Shown: in pieces, positions 7,816 to 17,756 of the stretch
Layout: each line of letters begins with the position of its first letter
Numbering within the stretch: position 1 is the stretch's first letter
NCBI GenBank assembly: GCA_016786705.1
Contig: JAEUVV010000013.1
Coordinates: 372,001 to 436,000 of the forward strand
Length of the DNA: 64,000 bases
Reading direction: 5' to 3'
From: Taibaiella sp.
GTDB taxonomy: Bacteria; Bacteroidota; Bacteroidia; Chitinophagales; Chitinophagaceae
Made by a program: the position numbers and the translations under genes
The notes under the pieces: generated by a model
What the model was told of the DNA's origin: nothing
Database searches by the model: none
The model's input: only the letters and a program-made list of their open reading frames with translations

Positions 7816-10785
7816 TTATTGCTTTACCAGCCTTTTATTAACCACAAGGCCGTTTCCATAAAGTATATTAACCTGGTATACACCTGGCGTAAGCCCTTTT
7901 AAATCGAGTGTCGCGGACATCCCTTTTACGGCATAACTTTGCACCAGCTGCCCTGCCATATTATACAGGTTGATCTTATGGCTGCCGTTTATCCCGTTTA
8001 CGATCACGTTATTCCCGTTCACCGGGTTCGGATAAATACTCACTTCACTTACCGCTTTAAAGGCAACTTTACGCACACTGCTGTGGGTATACTTACCATC
8101 ATAATTCACTTGCTTTAAACGGTAGTAATAAGCATCAGCCCGGATATTGTTATCGATATAAGTATATTCAATAGCCTCTATACTGTTACCTCCTGCTGCT
8201 TTACCGGCCACAAAGCCGATTTTAGTCCAGCTAAGCGCATCCGGGCTACGCTCAATTTCAAAACCTTTGTTGTTGGACTCACTTAAGGTGCCCCAGGCTA
8301 ATTTACCTTTTCCGCCTTCATTATAAGCTGTAAAATGGGCCAGTTGCACCGGCAATGGCATACCACAGTCAGACGGGTCCAGTACAAAGCTATTGATCAT
8401 CACTACACAATCCCCTATGACCACTTCCACATTGTAAGCACCAGAATCGGCAGCGGTAGAAATATTGTTTAACTGTAGTTGGTATTGAGTCTGGCCGGGC
8501 ATCAGCACATTGTTTTTGTACCATTTGTATTGCACATTCGACATGTTGTCCACGAACAGGGTCACATCATCGCCCGGGCAGGGCATTGTAGCAGCATCAC
8601 GGACAAAAATAGCCAGGTCTTCACCTACAGACATTGTACGGTTTACGATAGTACCGCAGGTATCAATCACCTGCAGGTTATAGGTCGCATTCGCATTCAG
8701 GTTATCGAATATATTGCTTCCGGAAGCATCAGGAAGCACTTCATTATTTGCCGCATCAAAAAGCTTGTAGTGGTAAGGGGCTTTCCCACCTTGTGCTAAG
8801 GCCACAATAGCGCCGGTATTGCCGGGACAGCCAGGCACAAATTTACTGGGGGCAAGGCTGAGCAGGTTAGGCTGCTTGGCCCATGGCTTTTCAACAACAG
8901 TACAGGTGTCCAAAACAGGAGCGTAGCTATTATTAGTGTACTTATAAGCCCTCACAATATAATTACCATCCGGAAGGCTCGCTATTGCTGTTGCAGGTAT
9001 CTGTACCGTTGTTGTGGTTCCGCTGGCGGTACCGGAGTAGCCGGTAGCCCCACCCAGCAAAAGCGTACCGGAAGTGCTGTACACCTTTACACGGAGTAAA
9101 CTGCCCATTGCGCCGCTTGTAGTAACACTGTTAGATAGTACACTAATACTGCTGTTACAATTTGCTTCCATCGTAAAGTCAAGCGCAAAAGGCCTTGTAA
9201 GCGTGATGGTCCGGTCAACAAACCTCGGGCATGCTACCCCAAAGGTATCCCATATCCTGAGCGTGTAAGTTCCGGGCAACAGGTTAATTATAGGGGATGT
9301 AGTATTCGACGGGAAAGGCAACGTAAAATAAGGTATTAAGGACTGCCCTGCAGGAGCGCTGGTCATTTGTACACCTACGGAATCCCCCACCGCGTTGCCT
9401 ACGCTTACCCCCATACCTGTGCGCCCGATACAGGAGTAATAGTTCGACTCCGTAACACTTGAACTAAGTACCGGGAAGGCCGGAGGGGTAATCGTCACTG
9501 TAAGCGTATCTCCACAGTAAGCTACCATCAGCAACCGGGAACCGCCACGCGGCGTTTTAAAATAATCACTTGAAGTGCTCAGCAAATTTGAGGAGCGCGC
9601 ATTGGTCCAGGTGGCACCACTATCCAGTGAATACATGACATTATGCATATTTTTAAACTGGTGATAGAATGTTTGCGCCGGAGCAGTAGTACGCTGGTAC
9701 CGTATATAGAAATAGGTAGCCACACTATCGCAATTGGTCAGGGAGCTGTTTTCGGTATGATTAACCTGGATGTTTTTCTGCTGTGGCTGCTGCAGGATAA
9801 ACGAGTTAGTGTAAATATTGCCACACATATCCCGGTAGCCATATTGGATGGTGTAGGGAAAATTGCCCAGGTTCTGCCAGAAATTTAAAGCCGGATTGTA
9901 GGCCGGGTCTAATTTAGCAATAGATCCATTGTAACTTACCGAAGTGTAGGATCCTGCTGCAGTCGTTGATCCTAATTTTATAGTATCAGTAGTACCGTTA
10001 GGCCAGGTGATCCAGGCCCTTACCACTTGTGTATCCCTGGTGTTAGCCACCTGCACATGACTATTGACATAGAATTGAAACAATAAACTGTCACAGCCGG
10101 CCGGGTTGAACGAGGCGCTGGTAACCTGCACCTGGCTTGTGTTAAATGCCGGTACGGTTATGGCCTGGGTTACGGCATTATTACACGCGTTATAAACACG
10201 CAAATAATAAGTACCGGCTGTTAATGAGTCAAAAATATTTGAGGACCGGGGCTCCCTTACATAAGTGCTTACCGGTTCTGAAGTAGTAATGCTTGGCACA
10301 AGGGCATAACGTAATGGTGCGCTCCCCGTAGCCGATACTGTAAAACGGCCATTATTACAGCCATGGTCCTGGCGGTTAAGGGTAATGGCGCTGATGGCAC
10401 TCATCACTTCCGTATTGGCAACCACAACCCTTCTTGTTACCGGCATGCTGAACCCTGAAGTACAGGCACGCCGCACCCAGATATCATAGGTACCTGCATA
10501 AATATTAGACAGCTCATTAGCGGCCTGCCAGGGCAGTACAACATTACCTAAAGTGTCGTGTAAAGCATATTGATAATAATCCGGTGCGATGGAGGCAACA
10601 GTAGGCGTCATGGTAGTTATGGTCACTTTCCCGTTTCCCGGGCAAGAGGCATTAACAATAGTCGGGGCACCTATACTCGTAGGGGTAGCACATTGCGCTG
10701 AAGCATTTTGCCCATAGAACAATAGCAGGTTCAGCAAAACCATCGCGTATACCATACACGACTTTTTGAGGTGTTTCTGTTTCAT
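7816..10785 (-). CDS. Large secreted protein with T9SS type A sorting domain
   Basis: This 989-residue protein has a signal peptide (about residues 1-30, ending NASAQ), then roughly 750 residues of repeated beta-rich modules. Each module has Cys pairs and TITL/YTLRV-type strands, resembling the SprB-like and gliding-motility adhesin repeats of this phylum. An Ig-like module follows (CPGDDVTLFV to DSGAYNVEV, about 735-800), then a pre-sorting region (NKGFEIERS). The T9SS sorting domain at about 915-989 contains SIYPNPV, INLYNMAGQ and LTPGVYQVNI and ends in VNKRLVKQ. It is exported by Sec and then by T9SS and attached to or released from the cell surface. It is probably an adhesin. The terminator at 7766 follows. 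Confidence 0.9.
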   Translation of the reverse strand: MKQKHLKKSCMVYAMVLLNLLLFYGQNASAQCATPTSIGAPTIVNASCPGNGKVTITTMTPTVASIAPDYYQYALHDTLGNVVLPWQAANELSNIYAGTYDIWVRRACTSGFSMPVTRRVVVANTEVMSAISAITLNRQDHGCNNGRFTVSATGSAPLRYALVPSITTSEPVSTYVREPRSSNIFDSLTAGTYYLRVYNACNNAVTQAITVPAFNTSQVQVTSASFNPAGCDSLLFQFYVNSHVQVANTRDTQVVRAWITWPNGTTDTIKLGSTTAAGSYTSVSYNGSIAKLDPAYNPALNFWQNLGNFPYTIQYGYRDMCGNIYTNSFILQQPQQKNIQVNHTENSSLTNCDSVATYFYIRYQRTTAPAQTFYHQFKNMHNVMYSLDSGATWTNARSSNLLSTSSDYFKTPRGGSRLLMVAYCGDTLTVTITPPAFPVLSSSVTESNYYSCIGRTGMGVSVGNAVGDSVGVQMTSAPAGQSLIPYFTLPFPSNTTSPIINLLPGTYTLRIWDTFGVACPRFVDRTITLTRPFALDFTMEANCNSSISVLSNSVTTSGAMGSLLRVKVYSTSGTLLLGGATGYSGTASGTTTTVQIPATAIASLPDGNYIVRAYKYTNNSYAPVLDTCTVVEKPWAKQPNLLSLAPSKFVPGCPGNTGAIVALAQGGKAPYHYKLFDAANNEVLPDASGSNIFDNLNANATYNLQVIDTCGTIVNRTMSVGEDLAIFVRDAATMPCPGDDVTLFVDNMSNVQYKWYKNNVLMPGQTQYQLQLNNISTAADSGAYNVEVVIGDCVVMINSFVLDPSDCGMPLPVQLAHFTAYNEGGKGKLAWGTLSESNNKGFEIERSPDALSWTKIGFVAGKAAGGNSIEAIEYTYIDNNIRADAYYYRLKQVNYDGKYTHSSVRKVAFKAVSEVSIYPNPVNGNNVIVNGINGSHKINLYNMAGQLVQSYAVKGMSATLDLKGLTPGVYQVNILYGNGLVVNKRLVKQ

Positions 10786-10811
10786 ATAGTTTGTTTTATA
10801 CTTGTTGGGCG

Positions 10812-10819
10812 CAAATGTA
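10812..10819 (-). promoter_or_regulatory. Predicted -7 element of the 989-residue cargo gene
   Basis: The minus strand reads TACATTTG, matching TAnnTTTG, 26 bp upstream of the start codon. No TTG stands at the preferred distance, so only the -7 box is called. Confidence 0.45.
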
Positions 10820-11345
10820 TCTTTTCTAAGATGTTAAACTAAATCCAAAGCGACGAATAACACCAGCTTAACGTGCTGAAAAACGGAGCTTTAATTGCCT
10901 GTAAAAAGTAACAACCTATGTTTCAATCATTTAGCATACCGGGTATGATTTTACATGCGGTTAATCCATAAAGATGTTATTGGCCTTGCGACATTAAGTC
11001 AAAAAGTCATAAATACCCCAGCAGGTCACAAAACCGTATTTGCTCTAATTAGTTTATAGTATCTAAATATATATTCCTTACGCTTCCATAACAATAGCAG
11101 TACAAATAAGCCGGCAAACAGTACAAACCCGGTTGAAAAGCTCAAAATCCTCAACGATTAAAAACCCGGGCATTTTAAATTGGAATAAAAATACAATAAA
11201 CTGATTATCAAACATTTAAAATAAAAAATAAGCTTTTCAAAATCGGCATTTCATATAGCTTATCTCCGGGTGGTGTTGCGGCTTCCATATAATATTGCCC
11301 CGCAGAAAATTTTATCTGCAATCATTTTTAAATGTTTGAAACAAA
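10820..11345. other. Divergent intergenic region between two T9SS cargo genes
   Basis: About 525 bp, AT-rich, with no credible ORF or RNA gene. It must hold the promoter of the plus-strand gene at 11346. An AATGTTTG box (11330-11337, one mismatch to TAnnTTTG) directly before that start is the best candidate. Nothing else stands out. Confidence 0.35.
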
Positions 11346-13511
11346 ATGAAAAAGTACTACAACCGCAAAAATTTGCTCACTACTACATGGGCAATTACAC
11401 TTCCTGCCATTTTGGCTTTTAACAATACACAAGCTCAATGTGTTCCGCCTTCAGTAGGTTGCCCGGGCAACGACCGGTCTAATTCCTTCCAGAATGCCAC
11501 AACACCCAATACAATTGAGTATGATAATGTAATCTCCCTTTTCCATAGCACACTGGTACGCCAGGCTGATGGCCGCATGCTGGTATGGGGCGATAAAATT
11601 TCCCGTACCGGTACTAATGTACTGGCGCCCCAGGAAGTAAATGCCGCAAACTACCCGGGATTAAACGGGGAAATCCTGAAATTTGCCGCAGGCTCAGAAA
11701 TCAATACCAATTCGCATCATTTCATTTTAACCACCGATGGGCTATACTTCTGGGGAACAGATCACTGGGGCGTAGGCACCGGTACATCGTTCCAGAAATT
11801 AACCATAGACGGGCAAGCGAACGGCCTACCGGCAGGAGTATCCCCGGCAAATGTAAAAATGCTGTTCGGCACCAACCGTATGCTGGGCCTGGTGACCTGT
11901 AGTGGGGCCGCCTATACGCTTGTTGCCGCAACCAATACCAATACCGCCAGCGCTTATGGCGACGGGATGGGCTATACAACTGCCAATAACAGGGTTTGGC
12001 ACCGCGTTATGACCAGTGCGACAAATGCTCTTGATAATGTGGTTGCCCTCAGAGGTAACGGCCGCATGAACTTTATGGCACTGACGAGTACGGGAGCCGT
12101 ATATACCTGGGGACAGAGCTCTTACCTGGGCGATAACAATACTTACGCGGTACGCAACTATGCGACACAAATGACTTTACCTTCCGGCATTACTCCCAAA
12201 ATGATCGGTATGACGGCAAGTGATGCTATCAACACCTCTACCCATTATGTACTGGCGACAAACGGGAGTTTATATGCCCTTGGTTTTAACGGGCAGCGGC
12301 AATTGGGGGATTTTACCACAACCAACAGTAATGAATGGGTACAGGTAAAAAGATCTTCTGCTGCTAATGACTACCTGGATAATGTGGTATGGATCAGCCC
12401 TAACGAGCATGATATGGGCTATACCAATACCGGTGCCATAAGTGTACTTACTACCGATGCAAAATTATATGCCTGGGGAGGTAACAACCGCCAGATGCTG
12501 GGGGGAGGCACCTCTAATGCGTTTATTAACCCTTCCACAAACCTGGGTGGCTTAACCAATACAGACAGTATCATTGCCGTTGAAACCGGGGGACATACCT
12601 CAATAGTTGTCAAGAAATGTTCCAACTATTTTGGCTATGTAGGTCATAAAACGGGTGGTAGTATGGGCGATGGCACTTCCACAGATGCCGATATTCCAAA
12701 CTATTCATTTTCTACCAGTCAGCTGGATATTTGTGGCGCCAGTACACAAGCGGCCACATTATTCCCTGTATCGGATGCAACGGTAGGCAATACCTACAAT
12801 ATGAGCGCCGCTCCTGCAGGCGGAACTTTCACCGTGTTGAGTGGTCCGGCGACGATCAATACAGGTACCGGTGCGATAACGATCAACGGGGCCGGTACCA
12901 TCCAGGTAAGGTACGAGGTTACATCAGGTGATTGCCCTTCGTCCACACAGGTGTCATTCCTTTCTTCCGTGCCTACTCCTGTTACTTTAGAATCTTTCAA
13001 CGTGAACAGGGCTAAAAACGGTATTGTACTGGATTGGGTAATCAACAAAGAAATCAATAATAAAGGATTTGAGATCCAGAAAAGTGATGATGCAGAAAAC
13101 TGGAACACGATAGGATTTGTAAAAACCCAATCAGAAGATGGCAACAACATAGGCAGGTCCTATTACTCTTATACGGACGAGCAACCATTTACCGGAAAGA
13201 ACTATTACCGGCTTAAGCAGTTAGATATGGACGGCAGGTCCGATTATAGTCCTGTGCGCCAGCTTTCTTACGGAGTAAAAGGGCAAATCAGCTTGTACCC
13301 TAACCCGGTAAAAGAGAATTTATACATTGACGGGCTGGAAAAAAATGATGTGGTAAAAATTTATGACCCAAGCGGAAGGATAGTTTTTGAATATAGCGCA
13401 ATGCTTTATGCTGCTGAGATCTCGATGAACCATCTGCCTAAAGGCATTTATTACCTGAAAATAAGCTCAGATGGTAAAACTAAGCTGAAAAATAAAATCG
13501 TTAAAGAATAA
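11346..13511 (+). CDS. RCC1-like beta-propeller protein with T9SS sorting domain
   Basis: This 721-residue protein has a signal peptide (about residues 1-30, ending NTQAQ), then regularly spaced RCC1-type blades: MLVWGDK, LYFWGTD, VYTWGQSSYLGD, LYALGFNGQRQLGD and LYAWGGNNRQMLGG, each with the W/L-G-x-N signature. A beta-sandwich-like stretch (about 475-545) and a pre-sorting segment (NKGFEIQKS) follow. The sorting domain at about 648-721 contains SLYPNPV, VKIYDPSGR and LPKGIYYLKIS. RCC1/BLIP-II-like propellers are usually protein-binding surfaces, so an extracellular binding role is inferred. A strong terminator follows at 13595. Confidence 0.9.
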   Translation: MKKYYNRKNLLTTTWAITLPAILAFNNTQAQCVPPSVGCPGNDRSNSFQNATTPNTIEYDNVISLFHSTLVRQADGRMLVWGDKISRTGTNVLAPQEVNAANYPGLNGEILKFAAGSEINTNSHHFILTTDGLYFWGTDHWGVGTGTSFQKLTIDGQANGLPAGVSPANVKMLFGTNRMLGLVTCSGAAYTLVAATNTNTASAYGDGMGYTTANNRVWHRVMTSATNALDNVVALRGNGRMNFMALTSTGAVYTWGQSSYLGDNNTYAVRNYATQMTLPSGITPKMIGMTASDAINTSTHYVLATNGSLYALGFNGQRQLGDFTTTNSNEWVQVKRSSAANDYLDNVVWISPNEHDMGYTNTGAISVLTTDAKLYAWGGNNRQMLGGGTSNAFINPSTNLGGLTNTDSIIAVETGGHTSIVVKKCSNYFGYVGHKTGGSMGDGTSTDADIPNYSFSTSQLDICGASTQAATLFPVSDATVGNTYNMSAAPAGGTFTVLSGPATINTGTGAITINGAGTIQVRYEVTSGDCPSSTQVSFLSSVPTPVTLESFNVNRAKNGIVLDWVINKEINNKGFEIQKSDDAENWNTIGFVKTQSEDGNNIGRSYYSYTDEQPFTGKNYYRLKQLDMDGRSDYSPVRQLSYGVKGQISLYPNPVKENLYIDGLEKNDVVKIYDPSGRIVFEYSAMLYAAEISMNHLPKGIYYLKISSDGKTKLKNKIVKE

Positions 13512-13594
13512 AAGACTGTTTAATGATTTCCGGATCAGACATGCCTGTGGCATGAAATAACACCGGGCTATTTTTCAAATAATAACAAAAACGG

Positions 13595-13624
13595 ACTTAT
13601 GCGCTAAACGCGCATAAGTTTTTT
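13595..13624 (+). terminator. Rho-independent terminator
   Basis: ACTTATGCGC and its complement GCGCATAAGT form a perfect 10-bp stem with a 5-nt loop and a six-T tail. It lies 83 bp downstream of the RCC1-like gene. Confidence 0.9.
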
Positions 13625-13744
13625 CCATTACCGGATTTCCGCGGTTAACCCAGCTATTGTACCTGTTGCCGGGCATCCCAAAAAATCAGGCTATTATTAG
13701 ATATTATAAAACATTTATTTACAGGCCACTAAGTAAATATAAAT

Positions 13745-13752
13745 TAATTTTG
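13745..13752 (+). promoter_or_regulatory. Predicted -7 element upstream of the TPR-AraC gene
   Basis: TAATTTTG matches TAnnTTTG. Transcription from here would include the 38-codon ORF at 13792 and reach the regulator gene at 14033. There is no clear -33 box. Confidence 0.4.
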
Positions 13753-13791
13753 CAGGCTGCAACTTTTACAACAAGTAAAAAATAAGTAAGT

Positions 13792-13908
13792 ATGAACACA
13801 AACAAATTATTCCCATTCATTTTTATCATTAATACGGTAAATAAACAGCAGCCCCCGGCCGGATTGTCTATAAATAATGCCAACTGCAACTGCCCTTATT
13901 GGTTGTAA
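13792..13908 (+). CDS. Candidate 38-residue peptide ending NCNCPYWL
   Basis: A short ORF starts 40 bp after a good -7 box and reads MNTNKLFPFIFIINTVNKQQ, then a Pro/Asn-rich part ending NCNCPYWL. The hydrophobic N-terminus and two closely spaced Cys near the C-terminus resemble small secreted or modified peptides. No homologue is known to me and there is no purine-rich ribosome site. It may instead be a leader of the downstream TPR-AraC gene or chance. Confidence 0.25.
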   Translation: MNTNKLFPFIFIINTVNKQQPPAGLSINNANCNCPYWL

Positions 13909-14032
13909 CCGGCACCAGCGTTTCAAACGCAAATTTCCATTTCGACACCCGCTTTTGCAATCTATTAAATCCCTGGTAATTCCAGTAAGAAAGAAAACCA
14001 TTCTTACCGGTACATTGCTGTATATACCCTCA

Positions 14033-15781
14033 ATGAAAGTAGTAAATAGGGCCGTTTTTGGCCTACTGATTATTTGTATTCATTTTGCGCTGCCACCAAA
14101 GGCAGTGGCACAGTCCAATGCTTTCGACAGTGCCCGCCTCTTCATATCTTCTGAAGTTGCCGCCCGGGACGTTAACAAAGCCATAGCCCTGTCAGATTCT
14201 TTACTGGATGCAGCGCAAACCGATCTAGAAAGAGCAAAATGCTTCATGCTGCGGGCCACACTGGAAGACCGGAGAGGTAATAAAGAGCTAGCGATCAAGT
14301 ACGCGCTGGATTGCGAAAAATTATCGAAAAAAGCAGGTCTTTACGAGCAGCAACTAAGGTCCGCAGGCTTTTTATCCAACCTGTTCCTGAATATAGGCCT
14401 GATCTCAGAAGCCCGGAAATACTTAAACATCGTTGAAGTCAACCACAAGAAAAGCCCCGATTCTATCATACAATTGCTCCTTTACCAGCAAAAGGCTTTC
14501 CTGGCCCTGGGCAGTAAAGATTACGAGCTGGCAAAGGAAGAGATCACGAAAGCGCAACAGCAGTTTGAACTGTTACGGCATAAAAAAAAGCTGACACCTA
14601 TTGATGAAAGCCTTAATTACTGGATAGCAGGCTTAGCTCATTACAACACTAAAAATTATGTGGCAGCCGGCCTCAATTTAAAGAAAGCCAAAGAATGCCT
14701 GCGCAATCGACAGTCTGAGCTGAAAGGCTTTATTTTCCAGGCGCAGGCGGCAGTAGATATTGCTACCGGAAGGTACGTAAAGGCCCGGAAAGAACTGGAT
14801 ACCGCATTAATTTACCTGGAAGGATCTAATAATTTTGTGCTCAGGATAGATATTTACGAAACACTTTGCCTCTATTATGAGGCTATCGGCGACAATAAAA
14901 ATGCGCTTACCTATCAAAAACTTTACACTACAGCCAGGGAACAGTTTGTTCAAAAAGGCAATGCGATTACCAACATGCTCATTAACCAGTATAATACGGA
15001 CCTGAGCAGGAAAAATAAACGGGCGACTACCCTTTATTGGATTTCAGGAACACTTGTCGTCCTTACAGCGGCTATATTTTGCTACAACCTTCATTACCGC
15101 AGAAGACAGCGAAAACTTTATCTCGATTATATCCAAAAACTAAACCACTCTACCGTCCGGCTTATAGCAACACAACAGGCAGCAAATACTGAGACGGATG
15201 AAAGTGCAGAGGCTTATGAGGACAACAAACTGGATGAGGATCCTGAAGTAAACGATATGGCAGCCGGTAGTCCCTGGGAGGACGAATGGGAGGAGAAGCA
15301 GGTCACAGATCCTGCAGATGAATCTAATGATGAGCCGGGCGAGCAACTTCTGAATACTTTAGATACCCTCGACGCAAATAATATTGCAGCACATAATCAA
15401 AAGGCGCCTGCCATGAGCCTGCAAATGGAAGCGCTCATTTTAAAAGGGCTATTAAAGCTGGAAGAACGAAAGTTCTTTTTAAAACAAGAAGTCACCTTAG
15501 CGCTCGTTGCTTCAAAACTGAAAGCAAATACACGGTATGTGTCTTTAGTGATCAATAAACACAAGAAAAAAGATTTCAAAAATTACATCAATGAGCTCCG
15601 GATCAATTACATCATCCTGCAATTAAAAAATAACCCGGAGTACCTGGATTATAAAATCGCTTACCTGGCTAATGAGGCCGGCTTCCCTTCTCACAGCAAG
15701 TTTGCGACGGTCTTTAAATCAATAACCGGCATGCCCCCCTCTTCATTTATTGAAAATATCAGGAAAGACAGTAAGCGATAA
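14033..15781 (+). CDS. Membrane TPR protein with C-terminal AraC-type HTH
   Basis: From ATG at 14033 the protein is 582 residues and begins with a signal peptide (MKVVNRAVFGLLIICIHFAL, ending AVAQS). A longer upstream frame would bury this signal, so the internal start is chosen. Tetratricopeptide-like helix pairs fill about residues 30-365. One transmembrane helix (LYWISGTLVVLTAAIFCYNL, about 372-391) is followed by an acidic linker. The AraC HTH (about 475-582) contains ANTRYVSLVINKHKKKDF and HSKFATVFKSITGMPPS. This Bacteroidota architecture puts the sensor in the periplasm and the DNA-binding domain in the cytoplasm. It may regulate the adjacent T9SS cargo genes. Confidence 0.88.
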   Translation: MKVVNRAVFGLLIICIHFALPPKAVAQSNAFDSARLFISSEVAARDVNKAIALSDSLLDAAQTDLERAKCFMLRATLEDRRGNKELAIKYALDCEKLSKKAGLYEQQLRSAGFLSNLFLNIGLISEARKYLNIVEVNHKKSPDSIIQLLLYQQKAFLALGSKDYELAKEEITKAQQQFELLRHKKKLTPIDESLNYWIAGLAHYNTKNYVAAGLNLKKAKECLRNRQSELKGFIFQAQAAVDIATGRYVKARKELDTALIYLEGSNNFVLRIDIYETLCLYYEAIGDNKNALTYQKLYTTAREQFVQKGNAITNMLINQYNTDLSRKNKRATTLYWISGTLVVLTAAIFCYNLHYRRRQRKLYLDYIQKLNHSTVRLIATQQAANTETDESAEAYEDNKLDEDPEVNDMAAGSPWEDEWEEKQVTDPADESNDEPGEQLLNTLDTLDANNIAAHNQKAPAMSLQMEALILKGLLKLEERKFFLKQEVTLALVASKLKANTRYVSLVINKHKKKDFKNYINELRINYIILQLKNNPEYLDYKIAYLANEAGFPSHSKFATVFKSITGMPPSSFIENIRKDSKR

Positions 15782-15970
15782 GCAGTTGATCCCGTAACAA
15801 TATTACAGGCTCCTTATCCTCCTCAAACACTTTACAGTAGTGTATTTGATTAAATTAATCATCTTTCCGGAATATACGATCTGGTAATGGAATTATTAGG
15901 AATAGTTGAGTTACTGTGCGAATATTGTATCCATCTTAATAACCGAATTTAAGCGCTGTTTCATACTTGT

Positions 15971-16022
15971 CCTCCCGATATGGTCCATTCCTGGGCCCCT
16001 TATCCGGGAGGTTTTTATTTTT
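15971..16022 (+). terminator. Rho-independent terminator
   Basis: CCTCCCG (15971-15977) pairs with CGGGAGG (16005-16011), followed by TTTTTATTTTT. It lies 190 bp after the regulator stop codon. That distance leaves room for a short independent RNA ending here. Confidence 0.75.
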
Positions 16023-16429
16023 CAATAATAGCGTATTCCTGTACTACCTGAAAAAGGAGCAATGCCCGCAAAATTTGTTTTGCTGCTATAGAACATTATC
16101 CAATAAATGTATGTACTTCCTTAGCATATTACAACAAATACTATTGCGTTATAGTAATGACTTAATAAAATAATGCAACTGCTGTATGCCACAAAACGAA
16201 TACAACTAAAATTATTTAATGAGTTTCTTTTTGAAAAATAAATTTTTGCCTAAAAAACACAACAGCTAAGCGCCTTCACTTTTAATTTCTTGCTCCAAAA
16301 ATTATTTCCGCTTACGGCTCCTGTCTTCGCATTATTATAAAACTCAATTCAACTAACCCTGTAGTTTTATACTTATGATTATAATCTCCGCTAACTTTAA
16401 ATTAGTATTTACACCAAAAAAATAATTGT
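16023..16429. other. AT-rich intergenic region before the SDR gene
   Basis: About 400 bp with no ORF I can support. A 68-codon frame at 15967-16173 runs through the terminator and has no family features. The region should contain the SDR promoter, but no perfect TAnnTTTG box lies near the start codon. Confidence 0.35.
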
Positions 16430-17185
16430 ATGTCAAAACATGATGTAAAAGGGAAAGTAGTCCTGATTGCCGGAGGTGGTAAAAACCTCGGCGGCTTGTT
16501 AAGCAGAGATTTTGCGGCGAAGGGCGCAAAATTGGCCATTCACTACAATAGTGAAAGTTCCAGGGCAGAAAGTGAAAAAACTTTGGCGGAGGTGCAGGCG
16601 CTGGGAGCCGAAGCCTTCCTGTTCCAGGCCGATCTTACCAAGGTTGAAAATATTACCCGGTTTTTCGATGAAGCCATCAGCAAATTCGGCAGCATTGATA
16701 TCGCGATCAACACAGTTGGCATGGTATTAAAAAAGCCTTTCACTGAAACTACTGAAGAAGAGTATGATACGATGTCCGATATCAACTCAAAAGTTGCTTA
16801 CTTCTTTTTACAGGAAGCCGGTAAAAAAGTAAAGGACCACGGAAAGATCTGTACCATTGTCACCTCGCTGCTTGCCGCCTACACTGGTCTTTATTCTACC
16901 TATGCAGGTATGAAAGCTCCTGTAGAGCATTTCACCCGCGCAGCGTCGAAAGAATTCGGGGCCAGGGGCATTTCTGTAACAGCCGTTGCCCCCGGGCCAA
17001 TGGACACCCCATTCTTCTACGGCCAGGAAGCAGACGATGCGGTAGCTTACCACAAGTCGGCAGCCGCATTGGGTGGACTTACTGATATCAAGGATATCGC
17101 TCCACTCGTAGAGTTCCTTGTAACCGACGGATGGTGGATCACGGGCCAGACTATTTTTGCTAACGGTGGTTACACGACAAGGTAA
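16430..17185 (+). CDS. SDR family oxidoreductase
   Basis: This 251-residue protein has the classical SDR length. The Rossmann glycine motif is GGGKNLGG at 15-22, slightly unusual in place of TGxxxGIG. The NAG motif appears as INTVG at 93-97. The catalytic residues are Ser146, Tyr158 and Lys162 (YAGMK), and the C-terminus reads TGQTIFANGGYTTR. The preference for NADP(H) or NAD(H) and the substrate cannot be read from sequence. It stands alone, with a terminator directly downstream. Confidence 0.9.
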   Translation: MSKHDVKGKVVLIAGGGKNLGGLLSRDFAAKGAKLAIHYNSESSRAESEKTLAEVQALGAEAFLFQADLTKVENITRFFDEAISKFGSIDIAINTVGMVLKKPFTETTEEEYDTMSDINSKVAYFFLQEAGKKVKDHGKICTIVTSLLAAYTGLYSTYAGMKAPVEHFTRAASKEFGARGISVTAVAPGPMDTPFFYGQEADDAVAYHKSAAALGGLTDIKDIAPLVEFLVTDGWWITGQTIFANGGYTTR

Positions 17186-17203
17186 TAGCATAAGCTCTTT
17201 CAA

Positions 17204-17242
17204 AGTTGGGAATTGAAAAAGCTTCAATTCTCAACTTTTTAT
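17204..17242 (+). terminator. Rho-independent terminator of the SDR gene
   Basis: A 14-bp stem (17204-17217 with 17223-17236, AGTT..AATTGAA, one G-U pair) with a 5-nt loop is followed by TTTTTATTT. It lies 18 bp after the stop codon. Confidence 0.88.
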
Positions 17243-17756
17243 TTACCTGGCACCTGGAACTCAATTTATTGGCTTATCCTAGGGGAAACAATTTACCGGA
17301 CACGGCCTCTTTATAAGTCCCGGAGATATGCCAGCGGACGTGCTGCCGGAAGCAACAGAACGATTACTTTTGACCCAGCCCGCAACATTATTCTGTATAG
17401 CAAATTAATTATTAATGGTTTGCAGAAATTCTTTTAATCGACAACCTGATATTGCGTAACCGACACCGGCTTAAAAGGCATAATGAAAATGCCCAACTAA
17501 AAAACGGTCAATGATGTACCGTATTATAGGTCTTCCCGGCCGCAGCTCCATGATAACCTTATCCCCGGATATACTTTAATCAGACTTACTTTCAGAACTG
17601 GTTATAATTCCATGATAACCTCAACATCTGTTCCAATAGTGAGCAGATTAGTGTTATACACACAGCAATGCTAACCTACCCTTTCTTTCGCAGTCATTAC
17701 CTGATTCCTCTAAAAACTACTCCTTAAAAGAAAAGTAAAACACAATTTTTCACGCT
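17243..17756. other. Intergenic region with a 13-bp direct repeat
   Basis: About 510 bp without a supported gene. TCCATGATAACCT occurs twice, at 17547-17559 and 17609-17621, 62 bp apart. The pair lies upstream of the five-gene operon starting at 17757 and could be activator sites. A chance repeat is also possible. Confidence 0.4.

Noticed and set aside
15967..16173. 68-codon ORF after the TPR-AraC gene
   Set aside because: It runs through a Rho-independent terminator, has no start context and no family features.
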